64,000 nucleotides of DNA. It comes from Apis mellifera (taxonomy: Eukaryota; Arthropoda; Insecta; Hymenoptera; Apidae). Positions 26,191-40,500 of the stretch are shown here, one piece after another. Each line of letters begins with the position of its first letter. The first letter of the stretch is position 1. The position numbers and the translations under genes are program-made. The notes below the pieces were generated by a model. The model was given only the letters and a program-made list of their open reading frames with translations, did no database searches and was not told where the DNA came from. The DNA lies in assembly GCF_003254395.2 (NCBI RefSeq), contig NC_037653.1, positions 2,914,001 through 2,978,000 of the forward strand. Reading direction: 5' to 3'.

Positions 26191-29100
26191 TTCTGACAAG
26201 TGCGTACAAAGTATAGGTTATGACTTGTTGCTAAGAGCTATACAGACATAGTGCACAGATGTATGAACTTGTATTTATCAAAATTATTTGCAAAATTTTT
26301 ATTTTAATTCTTTTTCTTTTATAAAAAATTATAAAGTATGTTAATTCTATTCAAAAATATATTTTTTTTTGGTTAAATTTCTCATATCATGATTTTGAAA
26401 AAATAATATATAAATAAATCCACTATAATTGTGTTTTATGCATATAGAACTTAGTGGAAACAATACTTTCAAACATTCCATTTTATATAATATATACATC
26501 TGTTAAACGATTTAATAATAAATTTGTTAATAATTTATCATAATTGTTATTATAAATAGTTTTTTGTCCATATTATGATAGTTATATTTGTTTCGACTTA
26601 AATGATTAAATACAAAAGTTTTAATAAATAATTTTCCTGCTTCAGCATGTTCCTGCAAAAAAAAATAATAACTAAAGTAAAAAACATAATGCAAGAGCAC
26701 ATTTTTTACACTTTCATGTCTAATTTACTTTTTGAGTATAAAGAACATCAAAAATACAACGAAATATAAAAAAGAAATATCGAGACTAGTTGCGCAATCA
26801 TAAATTATAGGTCTCCTTAAAAAGAAATTATTTACGTAAGAATTCAACGTTATCTCGCTATAGATGGTGCATCAACTTTTTCTATTTTAACAATGAAATT
26901 GAAAAGCTGAGTTATCTGAGTTTCACATATTTGTGCATGCCAAATTATAACAAAACTATTGGATTACATTTAGTCCAATATCTTCTAAAAAATATATTTT
27001 CATAAAAAATGTAAATATGATTCAAAATACAATTATATTTTTCTTTTTAATATTCGGTAATAATAATTTGATCATCGTGGCAATTTAAATAAATCATATT
27101 TATTTGAGGTTAACTTATATTTTATATATGATGTATCATATATAATATTATCATTCTTAAATTTATTTTTTATTAATTGTTCATTAGATATAAAAAATAC
27201 AATATAATTGTTAATCGTGATAAGGAATTAATAAGCTAATAAATATTAATTGAATAATTATTATGCATAGAAATATTCTAAATATAATCATAATTATATT
27301 TTATAATTAATTGAAGTGAATTTTCATTGTTCGTTATTAATTTAAGAAAAAAAAAATTTATTTCTATATTTAAAAATATATAAATATATTTAATACATTG
27401 AAAAATCTTAAAAAATTTAATATGAATAAATATACCATAATATAACCTAATGTTCATAAGATTAACCTTAAAAAAAATTAGAATTTCTCGGAAGAAATTT
27501 GATCTATAAAGAAGAATTTGAAAAAACTTGTTAAATATTGAACAAAAATTCGATGAAAAATTGAAGAAAAAAATACAATAAATTTTCAAAATAATTTACT
27601 CTGCAAATCTACACATTTATAAAGATGCATTTATATACCATTATATATTCAGTCGATGTTTCTTCCGAGAAAAGGTAAAAAAAATTTTCAAAAACGGTTT
27701 CATTCGTGGCTGATCCATCCTTGTGGTTGTTTCACAAATATATAGTTATGTGCAAATATTTTGAATTTTTGTATTGTCGTATTGGATATCGAATTTGAAT
27801 ATACAACAAAAGAAAATCAAACATAGATTGTCAAATCGACACAAAAACAATATCTATCCAGGTTAGCCAACTGATAAGATACATTTATTTATGCATATTG
27901 AATATTTAAATATAATTTCAAATTTGAACATATAAATATATTCTATTTATTAAATAATACTTAATATTATGCAATTATTTCAATTATATAATTTTTTATA
28001 GTTTTATTAGTTATATATATTAAATATATAATATCTTTTAATATATTGTTACATATTATTCTTAAATCAATAATTTCATGTTTAAGCAATTTTATTCAAA
28101 ATTAAAAAGTAATTGAATTAATTAAAATTAATTTTAATTAATAATAATAAAAGATTTTAAAAATTCTAATAAAAATATAAATTTCAGTTGATTTAATTGA
28201 AATGAATAATATTTTTCAATGATTTAAATATATTTCACATTTTTCATTAACCAGATTTCAAAAATCATAAATTTATTGTATCAAATGAATATAATAAAAT
28301 ACGATATCGATAATATTTTATAAATAAAAATTAAGTAAAAATATAAATATGAAAATATAAAATAATCATATAAGTAATAGATAATATATATATACTTTTG
28401 TGCTTTTTATTGCATTTCCATATATTTTCCCACAAACCAAATTTATTATACAAATTAATAAAAAATATTAATGATAATAGTATTTTCAAACTTTGAACAA
28501 ACCAATAAAATGAAAGATAAAAATCACCAATTACAGTAGTAGATACGTAATATAGTAATAGATACAATAATAGATACAATAATAAACATTTAAACTGAGA
28601 TTTTTTTATGTCTATAATTTGTAATTCTAAATTTGGTAATGTAAATTAGCAAATATAAAGGACATAATAAATTTTTTAATTTCTTATATTCATATAATAA
28701 ATTTTTATAAAATTATAGATCTATTCTATATTTTTTCTATGGTTTCATCGCTGTTGATATGATCATGAATGCATATAAAGATTGCGATATTAAAGTGCAC
28801 AAATAATAATAATATTCAAAATAATGAATTCAGAAAATTTCAAAATATTTATAATTGGATTCCACACATTATTCTAGAAAGAGTATTATTTTAATTTAAG
28901 AACACTTCGAAGCACGTGGATTAGACTTAGCGAAAAATGTGTGGCTTCCATATTTTTATAAAAAATCGATAAATATATTTTAAAAGAATTTTTATTAATT
29001 TTAATTTTTAAAATTTCTCTTCTAATTTTTGAAATAATTCCCTTAATAATATAATACTTAATATAATACTTAAATAAATATATTTTCATCATTATTATAG

Positions 29101-29292
29101 TAAGTTTATTAAATATAATTAATACGAAAAATATAAATTAAATGTGTATAATTATAAATTAAAAAAATTAAAAAATAAAATTGAAAAGAAAATTAAAATT
29201 ATAAAATATTTAAAAAATATATAAATATAGTATATATAAAATTATTACAAAAATTTATTATAAAGATATTAAGTGAAAATATATTTCTGCAG

Positions 29293-30095
29293 AAAATGTG
29301 CAATAAAAATTTTACATCTGAGCTAGACATCACACTAATGACAATATCATCAGCAAGTGAAACGGAAGATGATTATAAAGAAATTCAAAAAAAGCAAAAG
29401 ACAAAACAAGAAAAGAATATGTAGGAATTCGGAAATTCCTATATATTCTTATTACAATAGTGACATAAACTTTTTCAATTATTACAATAATGAATATTTC
29501 AATAATAATTTTAACTGTTTCTAAAAATTTCTATATAATAAATAATTTATTATTACATCATTTTATAGTAGAAAATTATTTCAAAGAAAAGATTTAGATT
29601 CGCAAATATCGAAATTCGATATTCCCATAATATATTATATAATATACCAAATATTCAATAATTACAAACTTATTAATGAAAATGTTTTTAATTCTATTCT
29701 TAATGTGTAAAATATATTGTTTGCCAAAAAAAAAAATTGTAAAAAAAGAAAATGTATCAAAATCCAAAAAAAAAAAAAATAAAATTGAAATTAACGATAA
29801 TTATTAGTGAAATGTACTAAAACTTTTATTAATTGATCCCCTTCCATCAAAACTTTCGCCTAGAATAAAAACTATAAATTTTAATGATGTAGCACAAATT
29901 CATCATTATGGCAAACTGAGGACATCAATTATTTTATCACGAACAATTTTAAAATTCCTAATATAAATTCGCAAATTGATCTATTAGATAAATCGAATTC
30001 TTCTAGTTGTAATTGTAGTTCTAATTATTTGATCTCGATCAATAATACTATTACTTCAAATTCTACTAATATTTTCAAAAGAAAAAAATAAAATT
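29293..30095 (+). pseudogene. decayed protein-like tract, frames interrupted
   Basis: Downstream of an acceptor-like TTCTGCAG, a series of open segments in changing frames reads like one AT-rich coding sequence broken by small indels and stops. Segment 1 (29,296-29,424) begins MCNKNFTSELDITLMTISS and has an Asp/Glu/Lys-rich tail. Segment 2 (29,426-29,524) is rich in Asn and Tyr (SYYNSDINFFNYYNNEYF). Later segments contain KFDIPIIYY, a Lys-rich block near 29,730, DVAQIHHYGKLRTS near 29,900 and a Ser/Asn-rich block with CNCSSNYLIS near 30,010. Residue composition and codon-like structure differ from the flanking simple AT sequence. I cannot name the source gene. The open segments are seen; the common origin is inferred. 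Confidence 0.35.
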
Positions 30096-32220
30096 TAATA
30101 TACTCAAGATTTAAAATACACTAAAAAATAAATATCCTAAAATTTAAACAAAATATTAATTTAAATATAAAAATTATTTTTAAGTAATAATATAATATTA
30201 CTTAGATATATTTTATTAATGTAATAATTATATTTTTGAATAAAAATATAAAATTTTTAATAAAAATTCAATAAAGTAGAAGTATCAACTAGATTCTATC
30301 TTATTTTAAAATAGATAATTATGTATCTTATGCTGGCTTTACTTAGTTCTTTTACTTAAGTACAAAATTTATATTTTTATTCATTTTATTATACATTTAT
30401 TCATTTTGTTAATACGAAAGCTTATTTATTATAGAATAACAGAATAGATAATAAATAATAATTTATAAAACATTTATACATATAAATATTAATAAAAGTA
30501 ACTTCTTAAAATAAATTATATATATATGTTCATAATTTATTTTCATCTTTAATATTCCTTAATTTTTCAATGTGAAGAATTTCAATAATACAAGAATAAA
30601 ATAATTATGAAATATAAATTAAATATTTTTATTAAAAGATTTTCATTAATATTTAAGAAAATGAATATATATCAATAATAATAATTTCAAATAAATATTA
30701 ATATATATAAATATTCATAAATCTCGTATATATTAAATAATGAAAAGATAAGTTTATATTCTATTTTTCGATTTCCTTAAGCGATATTGGCAAAAATCAC
30801 AGCCGGTTTCTAACTTGGCATATGGCAGACGTTACCTCGATGCAACCGGTGCAAATGTACAGCGATTATTATTTGCGTTGCTGTTAACAAATTACTATGC
30901 TCAAAATATTACTGTCAAAGGATTAAGCCAAAATTAGGATAAAAAATTTTTGTTTTTTTCCTTAGAAATTTTGATTATTGAAAGACAAAATTCAAATTTT
31001 TCTAACCTTTTGTTAAATTTTTCTACTAATATCAAATAGTTTTTACAATTAAAATATTATTATAAAATTATTCATTCTGCTTTTATTTTATATTATTTTA
31101 TAATATTTATAATATAATATTAATATTTTAATATATCATATTTTTATTTGATTAATCAATTAAGGTTATGGAATAGAAAGATAAAATAAAAATATGTTGA
31201 AAAATTTGAATTATAAATTTAAATATATTTGTTCATACAGCAAATCGAGATAAATAATAGAAAAATAAATAAGTTTCTTAGTGATTTATTTTGCAATATA
31301 ATGGATATCGTTAACATTATATCGGATCATAAATAAAAGATGTGAGATTGATAACGGACGTTACTAGCGTTGAGAAAATTGCAAAGTAAAGAAAAGCAAA
31401 GACGTGGAAGCAAGATTATTAAAAGAGTTTATATCCTCATTATTGGCGACGTAATTTTAGTGTGTAACAACTCAAGAGGTCCCCGGACATGGCTAAATAG
31501 ATAAAGATCGACGCACTAGCCATGAACTTTGCACCGTGAGAAGAGTTTTCTTCGCTTAACAAGTTGCACCGAAGTTCCCGCGCTTTCAGACAATGAATCC
31601 TTCCACGCGGTGAACAACCGTAATCATTTCCAGGATTCATAATAGAATGAGAAGGGAAGTTGGATGATTTCGCGATCTCTTATTGTACTCTTTATATAAC
31701 TTTAGATTTTAATAAGTTGAAAATAATAAAATAATAATAAAATAAATAAAAAGAAAAGAATAGAATAGACAAAAGCATATGTGTAAAAAGTTAAATTAAA
31801 AACTTATACTAAAAATTATACTAAAAATATTATATATATATAATTTATATTAATAGAAATTTTTATGCTTTATATGAAAATTATATAAAACTGAACGATA
31901 TTAATTATTATACTATCAAACTTTTATTAATAACAACATAAAAATATTAATAAATATAATATAATTTTAGCGAGAAAATATTATACGTTAATATCTTTAA
32001 AAAATGTAAAAATATTAATCATAATTTAATTATTAAAATATTTATTAATAATTTATTAATATTATAAAATTATTTATTAATAATTTAATTACTAAAATAA
32101 ATTTCTCACTTTTTGACATTCAATGAATTTAAATATTTTTCAACAAATTTATTAGAAACTAAAAAATATATAATAATAATTTTTTATTCACTATGAGTTT
32201 TATGTTGTGTCCAACCTGTT
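30096..32220. other. intergenic stretch upstream of ppan
   Basis: AT-rich DNA. GC-richer patches lie at about 30,780-30,900 and 31,330-31,680, with no convincing exon. The second patch has a short frame on the - strand with no recognisable domain. Confidence 0.6.
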
Positions 32221-32225
32221 TTAAA

Positions 32226-32263
32226 ATCGATAATTTCACAGCATTGTGTTGTATATACACGTG
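32226..32263 (+). promoter_or_regulatory. ppan upstream region: DRE-like word and E-box
   Basis: A perfect palindromic E-box, CACGTG, lies at 32,258-32,263, 48 bp before the ppan start codon. ATCGATA (close to the fly DRE, TATCGATA) lies at 32,226-32,232. Ribosome-biogenesis genes, including fly ppan, are known Myc targets through CACGTG, and DRE is a common growth-gene promoter element. The motifs and spacing are seen; their use here is inferred. Confidence 0.5.
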
Positions 32264-32310
32264 ATAAATATTCTAACCTTAATTTTAAAAAAAAATAATT
32301 TTAAAAAATC

Positions 32311-34104
32311 ATGGGACGTCATAAAAAGGTAATTAATTATTAATTATTTCATTTGAAAACTTTCAATATATAAATTAAAAAAATAATAAATTAAATAGCT
32401 AATAAATTTTCTATAAAAATGTAAATATTTTTTAATAAGATAATATAATTAATAGTATAAAGTTAATAAAAATTAATCCCTTATTTAATTATAAATTAAT
32501 TAGGGTCGTTGCGTAAAAAGGAATAAACAGATTAATACAGAAGAAAATCCAGATATAGTAAAAGCACCTCATTCATTTGTCATTCATCGTGGAATACCTG
32601 GAGAGCATATTGTTGAGCTTACAAAAAATTTTCGTAAAATTATGGAACCTTTTACAGCAATGTCTTTAAAAGAAAGAAAAAAAAATACAATTAAAGATTT
32701 TGTATCTATAGCTAGCATATTACATGTTACACATATGTGTATATTTTCAAAAACAGAACAAGGAATGTATTTTAAACTTTGCAGGTATCAAAATTAAATA
32801 TAAGTTAAATTTTTGCAAATTACATCATAAATATATTATTAAATAATTAATTTTTAGAAATTATATTAATTATTAAATATATAAATAATTAATAAATGTA
32901 AAATAGGTTACCAAGAGGACCAACACTTACATTTAAAATACATAGTTTTTCATTATCACGTGATGTAATATCTTTAATAAAAAAGCAAATGGTATATGAA
33001 GAATTATTTAATAATTCTCCGTTAGTAATATTAAATAATTTTAGTGGAGAAGGTATGCAATTAAAACTTATTGCTTCTATGTTTCAAAATATGTTTCCTA
33101 CAATAAATTTGACTACAGTGAGTTTCATTCTAAACAATTTTATTTTAAATGTTAAATTAAATTAAGTCATAATTTTATATTATAAAATATATTTTGATTT
33201 TTTTATAGGTTAATTTAAGTACTATTCGTAGATGTTTGTGTTTAAATTATAATGCAACATCAAAAACTATTGATCTTAGGCATTATGCAATTAAAGTAAT
33301 ACCTGTTGGTTTGTCAAAAGGTGTTAAAAAATTAGTTCAAGCTAAAATACCAAATTTATCTAAATGTGAGGATTTTTCTGATTTTTTAACAAAAGAAACA
33401 GTTTCTGAAAGTGAAGTTGAAGATGATCCTTTGAATCATGTTACATTACCACAAAAATTATCTTCACGTGGTAATTATGCAAATAATAAAAGTGCAATTA
33501 GACTTTCTGAATTGGGTCCTAGATTAACATTAGAGGTTAGAAATATTTCTTTTTATTAAATAACTAAAAAAATATTATTACAGAAATTAATATTCTTTAA
33601 GATATTTTTAGTTAATAAAAGTTGAAGATGGACTCTTGGATGGTGAAGTACTTTATCATGAATATGTTTTTAAATCTGAAGAAGAAAAACTTTTAATAAA
33701 AAAAAAACGAGAAGAAAAAAAGAAATTGAAAGAAAAAAGAAAAAAAATACAAGAAGAAAATAAGAAGAGAAAAGAATTACAGAAACAAGAACATAAAGAA
33801 AGATCTCTAAAGGGAATACAGAAAAAGAAAGAAAGTGAAATATTATTACAAAAAATTGCAAAAGAGTCAGTTGAAGAAAATAATATAGAAGATGATGATG
33901 CGCAATATTATCGTGATGAAATAGGAGAAGAACCTGATAAAGGTAATTTCAATCTTATATATTTAAAACAATTTTAATTCATTGATATTTTATAATTATT
34001 AATTTTTTGTCATAGATTTATTTGAAAGAAAAGTTGGTAATAAAAGACTTCAAAAATTTACATCTAAACATAAATTAAAAAAACAAAAACTCAGCAAATC
34101 ATGA
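32311..34104 (+). CDS. ppan: Peter Pan / SSF1 family ribosome biogenesis protein
   Basis: Six exons: 32311-32328, 32504-32784, 32907-33117, 33209-33535, 33612-33942 and 34016-34104. All have GT-AG borders and joining phases, giving 418 aa. The Brix domain runs from about residue 28 (APHSFVIHRG) to about 300. It contains the family-typical LPRGPTLTFKI (about 101-111), FPTINLTTVNLSTIRRC around the exon 3/4 junction, DLRHYAIKVIPVGLS, and LSELGPRLTLELIKVEDGLLDGEV across the exon 4/5 junction. A Lys/Glu-rich charged tail follows, as usual for this family. The protein acts in the nucleolus in maturation of the 60S subunit and its rRNA. Start: the first exon is tiny (MGRHKK), as in orthologues that begin with a short basic stretch. 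The gene converges with the CENP-E-like gene, 470 bp apart. Confidence 0.96.
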
Positions 34105-34574
34105 AATATTAAACATTATGATAATTCAGCACAAATATATAATATCAATCAAAAAAAACTTATACATATGAATTTATAATAAAAATTTTATTTAATAAAT
34201 CATTTTATATAAAATTATAAATTCAATTTATATTTATATTTTTTATTTATTTATAAAAACAACAGTTATATTTTTATTATAATCCCTTATAATTTTTTAT
34301 AAGTTTTTTTAATAGTTTCATTAATTATTTCGTCAATTATTAATCAAAATATTAATTTTATGAATAAATCAATTATCTTTTAATAAAACCATACATTTAA
34401 GTTATAAAATTAAAGATATGATATGTATAATTCTCAATTTAGTCACTGTTATTTACAGTTTTATAAATATATACATATAGTACAGAAAGAGAATAAAAAA
34501 TTATATTTTTTACTTGTTGGTCGTTAATTAAAATACGCTTAATGCACATCCTTATCCTAAAAACAAAAATTAAC
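34105..34574. other. convergent intergenic spacer, 470 bp
   Basis: AT-rich spacer holding both 3' ends. No further gene was seen. A reverse-orientation AATAAA (TTTATT on the + strand at 34,242-34,247) could serve the - strand gene, which would make the two 3' UTRs nearly overlap. Confidence 0.7.
34178..34199 (+). terminator. candidate polyadenylation signals of ppan
   Basis: Two AATAAA hexamers (34,178-34,183 and 34,194-34,199) lie 74-95 bp after the ppan stop codon. In such AT-rich DNA the hexamer is frequent, so only the position supports them. Confidence 0.45.
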
Positions 34575-37500
34575 TTATGGATTTTTTCTAATATCCAAAT
34601 GTCTGCTCAATTTTGTAACATTGCTATTCTGTTGATTAGATTTATCTTGCAATACTTCATGTGGCTTTAAAGAAAACGAACTTTGTATTTCTTCTAGTTC
34701 TTTTAAACGATCCTGCAATTCTCTTATTTGTCGAGCTCGAGAGCGGCATAAGTCTTTCATTAACATTTTTTCTTTTTCTAATTTTTCTATTTTCACATGA
34801 TCCTATTTAAAAATTATAATCCAAAATAAGTATTGTAAATATTTTTATTTTAAAAATTAATATGTTAATATTTTTATATTACCTCGACAACTCCACTATT
34901 AGTACCACAGAAACGTACAGTGTTATTAGGTATTGTTTGACAAGCTTGGTCTTTTCTATTTATACGCCATCGTCTACAAATGTCACATTCCCATGCATTA
35001 ATATCATTCACAGTCCTTTGTAATTTCTTTACTTCATTATTTAATTCTGCATTCTGTTACATAAAATATATAAGTTAAATATTTATATAGTTGTTATAAT
35101 TTAAGATTTTTGAGAATAAACCATATTCAATAAGTTATAATATTCGTCATTGCAATTAGCTTCTAAAACTTGAATTAAATCAAAGGAAATTTCAAATTAT
35201 ATAAAACTGTATAAAATTACCATTTTTATATATTTATAAACTAAATATCAATCTTTAATTATTTTTATATTTTATAACATACCTTATTACGAAACGCAAG
35301 TACAAGTTCTTCTAACTCTTTACATTTTCTTTGATATGGAAAATTCTCACTTTGAATTTGTATTTCTAATGTTGCAATTTTTCCATTTTTTGATACTAAT
35401 TGTAATTCTAATTCATGAATTTTTTTCTTCAATTCTTCATATTTATTCTCATATATTTCAATGTCTTTATCAGATATATCAGTTTTATATTGATTCTTTT
35501 TATTATCTTTGAACATACTATTTTCATGTACTTCGATTCTTAATTTCATTTGAAGCTTTCTAATTTCATCTTTAAGTTTTCTATTCTCTAGCATGAAGAA
35601 TTCTAATTTTTGTTTTATATCATTATTTGATTCATCTTTTGTTGAATATAAATCTAAATTAGATAAATTTGAAATTTCTCGACTATGAATGGATTCCATT
35701 TCATTATCAAATTCATTTTTATTGTATTGTATTTGTATTAAACTTTTATTTTTTATTGTTAAATCTTGTACTTTATTTATGTATTCCTTAATTTCTTTAT
35801 CTTTTTGGTTTAACAATAATTTATGTGCTTCTAATTTCTTTATTATTTTATTTTTTTCTTCTTCAAGTTCTTTTATACGATGGTTTGCATCTCTTAAATC
35901 ATTTTGTAATTTTTTATTCAAATTTTGTAATTGTTCCATATGTATTTCTTTAAATTTATTATCATCTATCTGTTTCTTATAAAAACTTAACTTTGTTTGC
36001 AATTCCAAATTTTGCTTTGTTAAGTCGCGAACAATATTTTCATTTTGCGATTTGATATTTTCTTCTACATTCATTTGCAATCTCATTCTAAGTGCATCAA
36101 CTTGATCACGAAGTTTTTCATTCTCTTCATTACGATATTTTAATTTCTCTTCTAATTCATTAATAAGAACATTTTCAGAAAAACGAGAATATAATTTTTC
36201 TTCTAATTTTGAAATTTCAATATCTCGTTCTCTAATTACTGCTGCATATTCTTCCAATTCATCATCCAATTCCTTATTTTTATCAATTAATTTTTGTATT
36301 TGTGTGACATGTTCTTTTATATCTTTATCTTTTTGATTTAATAATATCTTTTTATCTTCCAATTCTAATGCAATTTTATTCTTCTCTAAAAGAAGTGCAT
36401 CATATTTACTTTCGTCTATTAACGAATTTGAAGTTATGTGTTTCAAATTGTATAATGAAAACGTTTTCTTCAATTCATTATTTTCTTGTAATATAAATTC
36501 ATATTTACCTTTAATATCAATCAAATCTTTTAAAGTCTGATTTTTAATCTCTTGAAATTCCGCAACACGATTGCTTGCACCTTCCAAATTGTTCTGCAAT
36601 CTTTTATTTAATTCTTTTAATTCTTCTATTTCCGCTTCTGCTTTAATTTTGCTGGTACTATTTCTAATTTTTCTTTCTAATTTTATATTTGTTTCTTGAA
36701 GTTCTTTGAATTTTTCTTTTAAACTATTTAATTCTTCTATTATTGAAATATTCTTATTATTCAATTCATTTAAGTGTTTACTTAAGCTAGCATTTTTTAT
36801 TTCTTCCGTATTCAATTTATCTTTGATAATTTCCAATTGCTCTTCTCTTTCTTTTCTTAGTACTTCTATTTCTTCTTTACATTGTTCTATGGTCAATTTT
36901 TGATCTTTAACATGTTCCTTTAACATTTCATATTCAGGTAAAATTGTTTCAAGTTTTATTTTATATTCAGATAACAAATCACATTTGTTTTTTAAAATTG
37001 TTGTGATCTCTTCAATATGTGAATTTTTTTGTCTCATTTCTTGATTTATTTCATTATAAACTTGTGTAAGTTGTTCAAATTCTGCATTTATTTTTTCTAT
37101 ATTTTCATTTTTCTTTTTTATTTCAGATGAATTTGCTTCTATGATATTTTTCAATTGTTTTTCATTTATTTCAAGTCCTTCAATAGTATTATTTAATTCA
37201 AAATTTTTTGTTTTGTAACATTCTATAGTTTGAATGAAATTGTTTATTTTTTTTTCATACATTTCTTTTTCAGATTTAAGTTTCAATTGTAATTCTACTT
37301 CTTTATTTTTAAACATTTCTTGTGCTTCTTTTTCTCTTTTCTGAGCCTCAAAAATTGCCTCTTCTTGTTGACTATCAACTTTATGTTGTTTATCAAATTC
37401 TGTTTGTAAATATATAAAATCTGTTTCTAATGTCTTCATTTTTTCTTTCAACATTTCATTTTCATGATTACTTTCTTTTAGAAAATGCTCTAATTGAAAT

Positions 37501-40500
37501 ATTTTATTTTGATATTCTTTATGAGAACGTTCTTCTTCTGTTAGATCTGTTTGGAGTTTTTCAATTTCTGCTTCTAATTCTTTGGCCCACATACCAGTAC
37601 GTCTTTCTGTATCTATACATTGTTGTTTTTCTTCTTCTACTTTTTGTTTCTCCTTTTCATATGTTTCTCGTACAGTTTTAATTACTTCTTCTTCTTTAGA
37701 TAAAAGCGTTTGTAAGAAAATTACAAAAATTTCATTTGCAGATTTACTTGAAAAATTTGGCAAATTTATATTACATTTAAGTGAACTGAGTTCTTTAATT
37801 ATACATTTCTTAACATCATTTAATTCCTCATAAAATTGTTCCTTATCATTAATCAATTTTTTTTGTTCATCAAATAAATGATCTTTTTCTGTTGTTATTT
37901 CATTTAATTTTTCTTTGATATTTCGTAAATTAGTGAGCTCTTGTGTTAAGTTCAAATTTTCATCAATATATTTATTTAATGTGTCATTTAATTTTTTTAT
38001 ATTGTTATCATTTTCTTTGACATATTGTTGATATTGCAGGACCATTGAATCTAATTCATTCTTATATTCCATTTTTAAATTATTCTTAATATCAATTATT
38101 TTTGTTTCATTTGCTTGTAATTTTTCTATCAGATTATGTTTTTCTTCCTCTTTTTCTTGCAAAAGTTTTTCGAAATTAATATTTTTTTCTTGATATTCTT
38201 TAGAGATGTTTTCTTGATTTGTTATATTTCTTTGAAGATCGTTTACACATATTTCTAATTCTTTAATCTTTAATATATTATGATGTTCCAATTCTTTACT
38301 TTGTAATTTTTCTTTTTCGAATTTCTCACATTGTTCTTTTAGATATTTTAACTCTTCTTCTTTGCATTTAATTGTAGTTGAATTAATTAATTCATTTCTC
38401 TGGTTTGTAATTAAATCTAATTCATTTTTGAGAGAAAAAATATGTTCATTTAATTCATTAATCAAAATATTTTTTTTCTCTTCTTCGACTTTCAAACCTT
38501 CCAATTCTACTTCTAACATAATTCTTTGTGTTTCCAATTTTTTTTCTTGTGTAGTAAACCGATCAATTTCTTTATTCATATTAATTAATTCATTTTCAAG
38601 AATTTGTATTTTATTTATTGCTGTGCTCTCGTTATTTAATATTTTTTGTTCTAATTCTTCATTAATATCTTTTAGATTATTAATTTCATCTAACAAATTA
38701 ATTTTCTCAGATTTAAATTCATTAAGTATAGCATTAAAATTTATACTATTTTCTTTTATTTTATCTATATCATTTCTTATATGATCAATATAATTTTGAA
38801 TTTGTTCTATTCTATTTTCACTTTTGTTTTTCTTTGATTGAGACTCTTGAGTATTGGATGCATTTACAATCATATCGCTTTGAAGTAATTTTGAATCAGT
38901 ATGCTCATTTTCATACAGAATTAAGAGTTTATCATGTTCGGTTTTTAAAGTTTGTAGCTCGTCATTCAAATTTTGAATCTTTTTTTCAACAAAACTGACA
39001 TTCATTTCATTAACAAAAACAACATTTGAAGATAGATCATGTTCACTTGAATTCAATTCCTCATTTACTTTATTTTTTAAAATATCAGTGTCCATACATT
39101 TACGATCATATTTTCTTTGTAAATCTTTTAACTTTTGATTTAGAATTTTTGTTTCAAGTTTCAAAGCTCTGTAACTTTCGTTCATATTTCTTAAATGTAT
39201 ACATTGATTACAAGAAGTTAATTTTAAATCACTAAGTCTTTTATTTAGACGTGTCAAATGATCGATTTTGTTCTGCAATGTTATCACTTTATTTTCTAAT
39301 TTTTCGTCAGTTTCTAATATTTCTTGTTCAATTTCATTAATATCCGTACTATCATTAAATATCTTTGATAAATGTAAAGAATTGTTACATGATTTTTCAT
39401 TTTGAACAGAATCAAGATTATCTATACTTTCTAACAAGCTGGTGGAGAATTTTTCATTTTCTTCAGATAATATTGTTACTTTTGTTTTTAATTCTGCAAT
39501 TTCTAGTTTTAAATTATTATTTTCCGTCTTTAAATGTTCTATGTCATTTTCAGCAACATTTTCATTTAATACTAATGATTGTTCTATTTTGATTTTTAAT
39601 ATATCACATTGTTCCTTCAACATATCATTTTCTTCAATTTTGTCTATTAATTCTGTAGAAAGTTCATTATTCTCCATTTGCAAACATTCATTCTGTTCTT
39701 TAAGAATAACTACTTCTTTTTTATAAATGCAATCATGATCATATAAAAGTGATTTACTTTCTTTGATATTTTCAAGCTCTATATTTTTTTCTGCAATAGA
39801 AGCTGATAATTCAATGTTTTCGGTTGTTAACTTATCAATTTTATTTTGATATGATTCAAATAATTCTTTTTCATTATATACTGTTGGCATTTTAGAATGC
39901 ATAGATTCCAATTGATCATTCAAGGCCGCTAGATCGCTTTGTAAAGTAATTTTTTCATTTGTAACTTGATAAATGCGCGTATAAAGTTCATCAATTGTTT
40001 TCTGAAGATTAATTTCTGTTTGTTTCGCATTCTCTTGTTCTATAGTTAATTTAGTAGTCATTTCCATATTTTCAGTTGTTAATAAATAAATAGTTTCTTG
40101 TAAATTCTTTATATCTGTTTTAAGGCTTTGAACATCGTTTTTGATATCTTCCAACTCTTGACTTTTTAGTTGAAGAGTTTCTTCCAAATAGCTTTTCTCT
40201 GCTTCTATATTTAGGCTTAAATGTAAATTATCTGCATTAGTTTCATTCATTGTTAAGAAAGATAGATTAGATTCATTTTTTAGTTGATCTTTTAAATCTT
40301 GATTTGTAGTTTGAATATCTTGTAAAACTTCTTTATTTTCTGTGTAATATAATTCAATAACATTTTCAAGCTCATTATTTTGTAAATTAGTATTTTCTAT
40401 TTGTTTTTCTAATTCAGAAGTTGCTTTTATATCTTCTTTACATGTAATTTGTTTTAACATTCTCGATTCTAGCTCAGAAGATTTTTCTTCAAGTTCTAAA

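Larger units (their letters stand above)
23709..29290. other. AT-rich stretch without an assignable gene
   Basis: Only AT-rich DNA with simple repeats is seen, plus two GC-richer patches. The first, 23,710-23,960, is purine-rich and then pyrimidine-rich. The second, 25,970-26,240, contains a T/C tract of about 110 bp. At 25,976 a plausible acceptor (TATTCTAG) precedes a frame containing VEPQKHRKTVFLRYY that then runs into the pyrimidine tract. I do not consider it a proven exon. Confidence 0.5.
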
